From the NCBI RefSeq assembly GCF_905475465.1, contig NC_062242.1, positions 7,033,501 to 7,097,500 of the forward strand: a stretch of DNA of 64,000 nt. The letters are read 5' to 3'. The DNA is from Pieris napi (Eukaryota; Arthropoda; Insecta; Lepidoptera; Pieridae). The translations under genes were made by a program, and so were the position numbers. The notes under the pieces were generated by a model, which searched no databases, had not been told where the DNA came from, and saw nothing but the letters and a program-made list of their open reading frames with translations. This document shows positions 54,815-64,000 of this stretch, one piece after another (the first letter of the stretch is position 1; each line of letters starts with the position of its first letter).

Positions 54815-56200
54815 GATCCGTAAGACAGGGAACAGCCTTCATCCAACAGGATAACTGGCTTATTTTTAAGGTATTAGATTTAAATGGCCTACTGATGGAA
54901 TTAGGATATAACAATAGGAAATATAGTAATTTTAGTAAGATAGTAAGTGATGATAAGCCTTAGTTTAAAGAATTTTTAGGAATTAGGGAACAAGTAGAGT
55001 ATTTGCAAAGAATAACTACTGAAAAGATTAGGCAAATAATCCCTTCACACCGAGTACGAAGAGGAATATTGAACCCTCTAGGCTCTATTATTAAAATGAT
55101 AACTGGAAACTTAGATCAGGAAGATGCTCAACGATATGAACAGTTAATAAATCAATTAGGTAATCAACAAAATTTCCACAAACAAGCGTTTAACAGTTGT
55201 TTTCAAAATGTTAGATGGACTCATTAATTCATCAGAAATATTACACAATAACTCAAAAAAATTATGGACGAAAAACTAAAACGTGTAAAAAAAAAATGTT
55301 AATAGACATAAGTACTAAAGAAAATAATGCAGTATACTCTACATATGTTTTAAGTTTATATAATCTTTTTGTAAGTAATTTTAGAACGCTTTATATAAAA
55401 ATAAGCGAATTAGAAAGATACGATTAATATTAAATCATACATATTATTAGATAGACAGGAAAATAACTTTGTATTAGAGGTAGCTTTAATAGCCAATTCA
55501 ACTTATAGTTATAATAGAATGTATCCCTTACCTATCTTTCATGACCCTAAAAACCTAACCTTAATAATCATTCCTAAATATCCCTATATCCTGGTGAAAG
55601 GTGTAACATACTTACCGCTTATACAGCCTTGCAAACAAGCCTCTGAGGAAAATTATCTCTGCACACAAGAAAACAGGGGCACCGTATCCTGAAACGACAA
55701 CCATTGAGGAGTTGATGACCTTCAAGGAAAACCCATCCAACTGTTACCAGAATATAGTAATTATAGAAGAGGTAAAGGTACAAAAAATATCAACTAATAG
55801 ATGAATATTATACACCCGTAATCAAATCATTATTCAAAAGAATTGCAAAAATGAGATAAGCCGAAACTCTATAAAGGGAACATATATAATTACTATAGAT
55901 TAACCCTGCGATCTCAACATCAATTACATCAACAGTGTTCATACAGAAAATATGTCATCAGAACGTATCCCATCCATTAAGCTGCTGGAGTTACAGCCAC
56001 CAGTGAACTCTAAGGAAAATCAGAATCCAGTAAACTTACAAGGAATGGACCTTAGTGACCTGCAACACATGTCTTACATGCTGAAACAACTTAACATAGA
56101 TAGTGATAGTGAAATGGGCAATTCAGTGAAAGTGAAAAGCATTAGTTTAGGCACTCTTTTATTGTATTTTGCTAATTGTTGTGTTTTTTATAAAAAATAA
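54815..56200 (+). pseudogene. Errantivirus envelope remnant, broken
   Basis: After the integrase the + strand carries pieces of a baculovirus-F-like/gypsy-type envelope protein in order. An N-terminal piece ends at a TAG at 54961-54963. The frame then stays open to 55227 and contains an R-x-x-R furin-like cleavage motif followed by the G-x-x-x-x-L-G-S-I-I-K fusion segment typical of this family (about 55050-55100). It stops at 55225-55227, where the continuing sequence is in another frame. Further pieces with Cys-rich and Pro-rich blocks follow at 55440-55690 with additional stops. A C-terminal piece starts with ATG at 55952 and ends with a membrane-like hydrophobic stretch at 56140-56200. 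The protein would mediate membrane fusion in a complete element; this copy cannot make it. Confidence 0.7.
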
Positions 56201-56221
56201 GATTATTAATATGTTGCAGTG

Positions 56222-56266
56222 GCGAAATAATCAGAATTTGCATGTGCAATCCCCTGATAATTTCGC
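56222..56266 (+). other. Hairpin next to the polypurine tract
   Basis: GCGAAATAATCAG (56222-56234) pairs with CTGATAATTTCGC (56254-56266) with one mismatch, around a 19-base loop that itself holds TTGCATGTGCAA. It stands five bases before the polypurine tract. It could be an RNA structure with a role in reverse transcription or packaging; this is inference. Confidence 0.5.
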
Positions 56267-56270
56267 TCTT

Positions 56271-56281
56271 AAGGAGGGAGG
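56271..56281 (+). promoter_or_regulatory. Polypurine tract
   Basis: AAGGAGGGAGG ends directly at the 3' LTR start, the place where plus-strand DNA synthesis is primed in LTR elements. Confidence 0.9.
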
Positions 56282-56641
56282 AGTTATATAATCCCGTGTG
56301 TCACCACCATAGGATAATTATATTTTATATAAACAAAAACCATTGCAACATAGTAGTACAAAGATCCTTTATATTTCAATAGCCGAAGTGCTGTTACATG
56401 ATTTACGAACCACTCTTACATGATTTACGAACCACTCTTAGTTTTTACTAAGTAACGTTTCCTTGTAGAGCGTGAGAACAATGTGTCAGCACAACGGTCA
56501 CGTAGGCCTTTAAGAATAGGATATAAATATAATAGAATACTTGTAATATTTAGTATTAAACGGACCTCAAATCGGACCGGTTGTATTCATTTTAACTTTA
56601 AGTTTTTAAAAACCCTTTTTTCGCGGACCCACTACTTGACT
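56282..56641 (+). repeat. 3' LTR
   Basis: 360 bp, identical by eye to the 5' LTR including the duplicated 22-bp unit. The right flank at 56642-56645 is ACCT, the target duplication. Confidence 0.95.
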
Positions 56642-59230
56642 ACCTCGATAGAAATTCTATTTATTATATGTATTGCTCGCGTGAGTGGCGCGTCGCTAAC
56701 CAAGTTGGAGTGTGTCTCAGTCTCTTTTAGCGATAACGGGTGTATTAATTTTGTACTCGCTCTAACATGAGACTGTATGCAACGCGTTGCACTCAATTTA
56801 TAGAACGATGATTTTTGTAAGTGCAACACTGTGCATATGTTTCTTTATCATATCATATTATGGTTTTGAAAGTTTCAATATAATTATTTAATTTAACATG
56901 TATTAGGAAATAAAAATCTTAAAGAAGGATAAATTCGTAAACGAATTGCAGTGTCTGTGTATCGAGCCTAATACGAAACTGGAAGGAGTTCAAACAATTT
57001 TATTGCCTACATTTTTAAGTAAGCTTTTGTTCAGAGTTCAGTAGACAAACGTTATTACCGGCTATTTTTACGGCAAATTTTACGGCTTACTTTGTGAAAT
57101 GTTGTAGATCATCGCCCCTACTACTGTCACGAGGTTTACACGCGATTTCGACTTTTATAGTGTCGTAAATGATTGGTTATTATCCAATTTTAGGTATAAA
57201 CAGTAATTTGAATATCGAATGTCGTGGCATTAAAATTCATAGAAATTATTTGGTTTTGTCGTATTCATTTTAAAGGTTTTGAAACGATGTATAGAAGTTG
57301 CTCAAATATATTTTTATAGATGATAAAGTGCGGGGACTTCTACAAATTATTATTATTAATCAAATTCTCTTCCTCACTATGACATTAAAAAAAATGTTCC
57401 TTTTGTTGTCGTTTGAAGTCCTCTCCCTAATGGGCCTTGGAGCACATTTCGGTGATTTTTATTTAAATATTATAAAGTGATCAAACTCTAATGTTAATCT
57501 TACCACAGAAGCGGTTAATATAAATATAATACATCCAAGAACTGTGATAACATGGTTTATATTACCTTAATGACTAGACTTAACAAAAAAATAAATATTA
57601 AATATATGTACGAATTAAAGTTAATTCGTTATTTACGAAATAAACGCATTAGTAGTGGACACGCATATTTTTTTAACTGGACTTTATTTATGTGCCATTT
57701 CCGCGGGGGACTTTGACAAATGCCTGCAATTTTTGTTAATGTACCTTTGAAATATCCCTATAACATCCAACAGATAACTGTTTCTTAAACTGTCCGCTAA
57801 GAATTATGCAATAAAATTAAATAAATGAAAACAAAGGGTGTAAATATCTTACTGCAAAAAGCAGTTTATTTCAGGCAACAAAAACATAATATAAACTTTA
57901 AAAATCTGTAAAATACAACACAGAACTCAATATTAATAAACACAGGTTAAAATGACAGAGGTGTATGGTACAATGTTGTTAGTAGTTTCTTAAATATATT
58001 TAGTCTGCTAATAGAGTTTTCGTGGATTTTCAAATTATTATAAAATTAAATGAGTGTTGTCCGCGCATGGAAGGAAGCGGAAATAGGAAGGCATAGTTCT
58101 CTAAGCACAGAGATACATAAGATACATTTAACTCTTCCTCATAAATACTTCAGTCTCTCGATAAAAATCGTATTAAATATCGCATAGTTTACTTTTTACG
58201 CAGATTTAATCTTACAGTCGTGGGGATACCGACGTCTTTTCTTAAATATCTTATAAATATTAATTTAGATTTTAGTTAACATGATGGAGAAAGTAATTTT
58301 ATTACAGTAAAATTCTATTTTTTAGATTATGAAAAATGCTAAGAGTTTGTCAAGAATGTGTTGCTTAGATACTTTTAGTTCAAAAAGTCCATATCTTTAT
58401 TAACATTCGAATATAAACAATTTAAATTGAAATAAAGTCTGACTTTCCGGTTCGTATATTAAACCACTTAGCCACGGAGACGGCTAATTAATTAATAAGA
58501 AGGAAAATAAATCATACAACCAACTGGTGTCTTGAAGGTGTTTAAGGAATCAGACGGGAGTTTTAATTAAAACCGGACTCATTTCTCGCTAATTTGTTAT
58601 ATTTGATGGCAATCTAATTTCAATATTTGTCAGTATACTTTAGTAATTACAATATGATCTTATAAATAGACTGTGCTTAAAATAAATAATTAAAAGTTAA
58701 CTTAACAAAAGTAACATAATATGTTATGATATATATGATATGATATAACTTGTGCTGGTGTAACATTATTTTTATCATTTGTGCACGCGGAAAATGCTTG
58801 CAAATAATTTATAAGCCAAATTAAAGAATACTTAATAACATATGATAATTAAATACTGATTTAGTTACGATAGTTATTTGTATTCATTATATAATAATGG
58901 GTACACTATGAGTAAATCAATAAATAAGTACATAGTCGCATTTTAGAAAACATATTAAATAACAATAGGTTTTTAAACGACTTAGAAAGTATAGTAAACA
59001 TTCGTGGCTTCATATGAAATAGATGAATACATTTCAAGCGTGTCACTGGAGATTTAACAAGTATACTTTGTACCATAAGTTTTCAGATGTTTGAATTACG
59101 ATAGTAAAAGTCAAAGCGACTATTGAGTGTAGAACAAAATTCAACCAAGGGTCCTTTTCCGTTCCAACTTTATTTATCTATTACATGAACATTGAACAGT
59201 ACAGAATATTACACCTTTTTTTTTTTTTTG
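56642..59230. other. Mostly AT-rich stretch after the LTR element
   Basis: The first 130 bp are CpG-richer (GCTCGCGTGAGTGGCGCGTC) and contain the palindrome GCAACGCGTTGC near 56778. They may be promoter-like or part of another repeat into which the LTR element inserted. The rest shows no exon. Confidence 0.4.
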
Positions 59231-59415
59231 ATATCCGAGGTGGAAATGCATTTGCGCATCCCCTGAACAGGGGTATGTGGGACTCGACCCACGCCAAGTC
59301 TCTGCTATTCAGAGACTGGGTGAGCAATACCCACTAAAACCACCTCGAGTAGTTCCGACAAAGCCGCGTTACAGAGGCTCCGGGGTCGCTGTCGCATTCT
59401 ACCGAGACCTCAACG
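59231..59415 (+). repeat. Dispersed repeat, copy 2 (pair with 7941)
   Basis: ATATCCGAGGTGGAAATGCA, GGGACTCGACCCACGCCAAG, AAACCACCTCGAGTAGTTCC and CGCGTTACAGAGGCTCCGGG match 7941-8140. A T-run precedes it, as if the other strand had a poly(A) end there. The 66-codon frame at 59277 is its translation. Confidence 0.6.
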
Positions 59416-59928
59416 AGAATATTACACCTAACATACAAGGACATATACATAGTCCATACTTCAGCTTTTTGACGTAACGTCTCTATTCTTGTGATTGACG
59501 ATGTAACACTTAATATACTATGAGAATTAACTTCATCGAAAGGAAAATGTACCCTGTAACGAGACCTAATTTTTACTTTTACGAGTTTAGTAATTTATAA
59601 CGCTTTGTATTATCTCATTCTGTATGTTTATTATTGAATGTTTCCTGTACAGTAGTCGAACGAAGTCGGGCGTTGCCCTGTTGTTAACGTCGGTTATAAT
59701 GAGCGTAACATGACTTTACGTGCTTTTTATTGTTACAACAATATCGCGAGGCAATGAGAAACAACTGGAAATATTTCCTTTTATGTTTTACAAGCTGATG
59801 GACGCGATTTCTAAGCTGCGTAGAATTAGGATAATGTCTATACAACATTTCATGAATTCGTCTACTTGTTTTGCACTTAAACCAACGTTATATATTATGT
59901 GCAATACAGACTTAACAATTTCACTCAC

Positions 59929-60076
59929 TCACTTATCCCATTCGCTCTGTGACCCAAAAAGTGGCTTGGCCTTAGAAATGACAATCTTCCAGCACTCCCT
60001 GTCATGTTCCACCTCCCGCCAATTGCTAGCTTTCAGCTGCAGCAGTTCCTCCTCCACTCTGTCGATCCAGCGGTAA
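59929..60076 (-). pseudogene. LINE reverse transcriptase, C-terminal remnant
   Basis: The minus strand reads RWIDRVEEELLQLKASNWRE, then V-E-H-D-R-E-C-W-K-I-V-I-S-K-A-K-P-L-F-G-S-Q and a stop at 59929. The W-R-x-x-x-x-D-R-x-x-W-x-x-V-V-x-x-A-K-x-x-x-G ending is typical of a widespread insect LINE. The end is uninterrupted, but the reverse transcriptase core is missing upstream. Confidence 0.65.
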
Positions 60077-60189
60077 AAATTTGGTAAAGCGGTTTTCATC
60101 AACGTCACCTTAATGACTAGAAGTCTTCCACACAATTTCACAAGGAATTTTCTTCCCTGAGAGATACAACCTCCAACTATTCAAAGTTA

Positions 60190-60290
60190 GAGTATTCTCC
60201 TCCCTCAAAGGCCGGCAACGCACCCACTAAATGGGTATCCAATGGGTGGCGATGACTGCCTTTTTTGGGCATCCCGTAGGCTCGTTACCC
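60190..60290 (+). mobile_element. Retroposon 3' tail fragment, variant form
   Basis: CTCAAAGGCCGGCAACGCAC, GACTGCCTTTTTTGGGCATC and CCGTAGGCTCGTTACCCCC follow each other as in the reverse copy at 45270-45440. Confidence 0.6.
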
Positions 60291-61256
60291 CCATTATTGT
60301 ATATATATACGTATAAAAAAATTTGTTGGTTGGTGAATTTAAGTTTTTTGAAGGGTGTGAGCATTTAGTGCATCGCGATCTCATCTCATTATAACAAACA
60401 TAAAAATTTGTAGCTGTGACCCGCGGTATTATCTCTGATCATCGAACTAAGATTTTTTCAACTTAAACCTCCTGTTCCTGAGAAATAGAAAAACTCTTCA
60501 GCAACTTTGTAATTCTTTTTCAGCTTTAATGCGTTAACGGTAAGTCCATAAATTAATATAATTTCTGTTTAAAAGTTTAACGGCTCATTAAAAGATGAAT
60601 AAATGCAGATACAGTAAAAGTCGACATTGTATTGCTAGTAGTAAATCAATGTTGTGAAAAATTCCCCGCTTACAGCTTTTTAATTTGGAACAGGCGGCAG
60701 TTATGGCCGTACCGTAATCTAATAAGGTTCGATTCTTTTTTTTCGGCAACCAGTTACAAAAACGGTTTTATAAAAACATAAAATCTAGACAAATAGTGTG
60801 TTTAAATACTCGCCTTATTATTTGGTTCTAACCAGTATTTTGAACTAACAAGCTTGAATTCCTTTTTCAAAAAACTTAAGTACTAAAATAGATAATTCTT
60901 TTGTTTTCTTTAGCTATTCATTTAGTCTAATAAAAAAAGTTCATATCACATATTTTATTGGGAAATCTTGTTGAAGATACGGAAATAACTATAATATTTT
61001 CAACCAAAGTAAATATCGTAATGAACTTAACCCGTTACCTATAAAATGTGTAGAGCATTGCTTGTTTGTTGTGGGACAAAAAGACCCTTTGTTACCACAT
61101 CATTATCCATACTTTGTTTTACTTCCGAGTTAAGCTTATTTTGTACCATTCATTAGACGCTCCATTATTTCACTTATATGACATTGTTTTTAAGGGCCTT
61201 AGTTTGTTCAAGTTTAAAACACATTACATATAAAGTTTATTAGTTTTTTTCGTTGG
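60291..61256. other. AT-rich stretch, nothing recognised
   Basis: No gene or repeat partner was found. Confidence 0.45.
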
Positions 61257-61450
61257 AGTGTTGGTCTGGTGGCTTAACCGTGCGATTCTCAACCGTCGTG
61301 TGAATCACGGCTTTGCACCAACGGATTTTTCTTTCTATGTGGGCAACACTTGCTTCCACGGTAAAGGCAATCATCGTGAGGAAATTGGCATGTCTTAAAA
61401 ACCGAAACATCTACAGGTACAACAGACGGCAGATCTCCCACTTATCTATA
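61257..61450 (+). mobile_element. tRNA-derived SINE, diverged and truncated
   Basis: GTGTTGGTCTGGTGGCTTAA (A-box region), GTGTGAATCACGGCTTTGCA (decayed B box), TTTTTCTTTCTATGTGGGCA and AATCATCGTGAGGAAATTGG keep the family order, but the tail is lost. A second tRNA-like B box (GGGTTCAATTCCCGGCC) at 61581-61597 belongs to another SINE-like fragment. Confidence 0.65.
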
Positions 61451-61948
61451 AATATAAAAATTTGCGACTGAGACCAAAATAATGTTGTACCATCACTGGA
61501 TTATTAATTATGGATGTAATTTAACATATTTCCACTTAGCCGCCTCCTTGATGTAACTAACATATTATAGCCTAATCATAATGGGTTCAATTCCCGGCCT
61601 ACAAAAGTTTTGTAGGCACGGATGGATAGCCTCGCAGTTATTTGGGCCTTGTCACACTTTATTTATTTACATTTGTGTAAAAAAAAATTAATTCCTACAC
61701 TAAGACATTTCTGCATTGTGGGTAACATGATTCCGAGGTAAAAATGAAAAACTTAATATTTAAATACACAGTAAAATAAAACCAAATATAAAGCGAATCA
61801 AAAATTTTGTGTACGTGAAACGCATGTCTGTGTATGCACGGGTGTGCGTGAATGATCATATGAGAAAATCTCCCGTTGTTATTCGTCATGGTAGACCATC
61901 TCACTTCAAACCATCACATGTAGTTTTCTGCAGCTCCGTAATGGAGTT

Positions 61949-62185
61949 CTGCCTTCCGATTCTGTAACTCACTTTTCGAATTCTCACAGCGGTTTTCGCA
62001 GCGGCGGTCGCGCTCAAATCAGTCGTGAATAGTCGAAGTCGTTTGATACACAATAAACTACAAGTTCCCTCTTTATCAGAATGCCAAATTGTAAGATGAC
62101 TGCTTTACGACTGATTTGAGCGCGACCGCCGCTGTGAAAACCGCTGTGAGAGTTTGAAAAGTGAGTTACAGAATCGCAAGGCAGA
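61949..62185. mobile_element. MITE family 1, copy 4 (longest)
   Basis: It starts CTGCCTTCCGATTCTGTAAC and ends ACAGAATCGCAAGGCAG. Arms of roughly 85 bp pair through TCTCACAGCGGTTTTC and GCGGCGGTCGCGCTCAAATC. The centre is CAATAAACTACAAGTTCCCT. At 237 bp it retains more of the inner arms than copies 1 and 2, which lack parts of the left arm. Confidence 0.85.
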
Positions 62186-64000
62186 TAGCAAGTTTTTTGT
62201 CATGCACATAGTCTAATACTTTTATATGATAGCATCATTAACCCTGCAACAATGAATGCTACAGCAGAGATGTAAATGTAACAAAGTACATAAGGTGTAC
62301 ATTTTGGCACTGTACGGATTGCCGGCGGCATAAGCACTTTAAAATTTATCGAGTTTTCATGTAACCAACCCCTGACAGCCTCCGAAATTCGGGATCCCTT
62401 CATTGCGACGGTTACAAACTTTCATTACCTTTTTTAAATGGCGTCAAAACCGTGTTGTAGCGATATGTCACTGTCGGAACATAATGTCTTTAATACCACA
62501 CTCCACATTGCAGTATTAGACTAGTTAAGCGTGCGACTAAGATATCATACGTTTGAAACTGGCGGATTTTTTCTTCAAAGAAATCAAGAGCATGCCTAAG
62601 ACAAAAACCCGACGCGGTGCTAACACCACGCAATGTCATAGACATCTTACAGGTTATATTATATATTAATTATCAATACATATAATATATATATATTAAT
62701 TATCAATGTGTGATAGTCAATTTGTCTGTGGAATTAATAGTTGAGCTCACTCGCACTCTGATCGGTGACTGAGCTTTACTTTCAAATTAAATATAAAGTC
62801 GGATGACGATAGTGGCAAATATTAATAGCTTCGAATCTATGAAATATATAAAAAAAATACAAATACAATCACTTTAATCAAAAATGGTGGGCCCATTTAG
62901 CTTTAAGTTTCTGTCACTAACAACACTGATTTGTGGACCCATACTATCTTGGCATGACATATACACACTAAACAAAACAAGCATTATAACAATTTAAATA
63001 AAATTAAAAAATGATGAATATAAAAAAATGAGACAATGAAATTCCCAACCCAGCTGACATTTCAAAAGATAACTTTTACATCTTGAAAGACGTAATGCCT
63101 TAGATGTCGTGGATTGGAGGTGGCAGGTTTAGATGTATTTATTTATTTATTCCACATCATTAATATCTTAACAGTTACTACTAATTCGATAGAACGAAAC
63201 AAATATAAATTTAATTCATTTAAGTTCAAATTTTATTGTATTGTATCGAAAACTACCGCGAAAAGACGCTGTTCTATCTTTAGGGACAATACACAGTTTA
63301 TCTCATGTATTATACGCTTAACTTGAATTTCAATATAATATACGAATAAACTTATGAGAAACGTACCCTATACATTTGGAATTTAAAAATTCGCTGAAAG
63401 AAAAATTTCATTATTTTTTACATATCAATAGTTCATTCAAATATTTCAGATAATACCCGGGAACCGAATCAGCTAAAATACGAAGAAAAATCATCTGTGC
63501 TTTGTGGCATCAATAAAATCGATTATAGAGATCGAATATGTTTAAAAATCTCTATATAGATAATAAAAATCGCCATTCTCCGTAAACGAATATAATATGA
63601 AAGAAAGTTTAATTGACGTTTTATATGATATTCTATGTATTTGTTACATTACATTACAAATTTTATGTTTCTGTTTTGGTACTGCCCTTTCATGGGTCAG
63701 CAAATAATTATGAAACAAGCGCTGACGTAGCAAGTGAGCACAGATTACAATTAAAAGTAGTTGGTTAAAGTCTATGAAATTATTTAAAATCACAAATAAC
63801 TTTTTAGTCTCAAAAGAACTTATTTATTTTTGTCAGTGTTTGAATTTTTTTGCTCGTATTAATGTTTTACGTGACATCACTGTCTACAAATATATTTAAT
63901 TTATTGGTATCACATCATCCTACACAGATTATAATTTTAAATTCTAGATGGAGCTGAAAATTTAAACATAATCATGTAGGTAACTCAATGTTCACTCATA
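62186..64000. other. AT-rich stretch to the end of the window
   Basis: At 62520-62580 a string with TTAAGCGTGCGACTAAGATA and ACGTTTGAAACTGGCGG may be an old SINE head (A and B box). ATATATTAATTATCAAT occurs twice, at 62661-62677 and 62691-62707. No exon is visible. Confidence 0.4.

Larger units (their letters stand above)
52733..56641 (+). mobile_element. Errantivirus-like LTR retrotransposon, internally deleted, 3909 bp
   Basis: Two 360-bp LTRs with AGT...ACT ends enclose a 3189-bp interior that has a primer-binding-site-like start, an intact integrase frame, a broken envelope region and a polypurine tract. The order integrase then envelope, the AGTT start of the LTRs and the 4-bp target duplication fit the insect errantivirus group of Ty3/gypsy elements. 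Full-length members are normally about twice this size. Gag, protease, reverse transcriptase and RNase H are missing: only 459 bp lie between the 5' LTR and the integrase frame. Confidence 0.9.

Noticed and set aside
1..64000. Bacterial or phage-type systems (operons, toxin-antitoxin, defence islands)
   Set aside because: Coding density, composition, SINEs, LINEs and splice-like signals all indicate an animal nuclear genome; nothing of that kind was seen.

Overview
The window looks like gene-poor, AT-rich insect nuclear DNA, most probably from a moth or butterfly (Lepidoptera). I see no operons, ribosome-binding sites or compact bacterial coding, and almost all long open frames are absent. 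What is present is a dense mosaic of transposable-element debris: tRNA-derived SINEs whose body resembles SINEs common in Lepidoptera, 3' ends of non-LTR retrotransposons (LINEs), fold-back MITEs, Helitron-like elements, one PIF/Harbinger derivative and one nearly intact-looking LTR retrotransposon. The taxonomic call is an inference from repeat types and base composition, not from a marker gene.

The best-supported unit is an errantivirus-like (Ty3/gypsy class) LTR element at 52733-56641. It has two 360-bp LTRs that I read as identical, AGT...ACT termini, a 4-bp ACCT target-site duplication, a primer-binding-site-like sequence and a polypurine tract. Inside it keeps a single long open frame, a complete HHCC + D,D35E integrase. 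Gag, protease, reverse transcriptase and RNase H are missing and the envelope region is broken. Young LTRs around a gutted interior suggest a defective copy moved recently by proteins from another element.

Region by region: 0-9 kb holds the tail of a retroposon, a 306-bp fold-back element, retroposon tails, the first copy of a four-copy MITE family and a SINE. 9-20 kb holds LINE ends, two candidate host exons (10226-10587 on + and 18035-18140 on -), a CpG-rich patch at 12.7 kb, a 369-bp MITE with repeated AGCGGTG motifs and a Helitron-like element. 20-31 kb holds another MITE, a SINE, and a nested cluster at 26.2-27.2 kb in which a Harbinger derivative sits in a LINE fragment. 31-52 kb holds a short tandem array, two more Helitron-like elements, SINEs, several decayed LINE reverse-transcriptase ends and MITEs. 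52.7-56.6 kb is the LTR element, and 56.6-64 kb is mostly unremarkable AT-rich DNA with a few repeats.

No complete host gene is visible. The three candidate exons lie on both strands, so they would not form one gene. No function can be named for them. Much of the window is best read as intergenic or long-intron DNA shaped by repeated insertion, nesting and decay of mobile elements.
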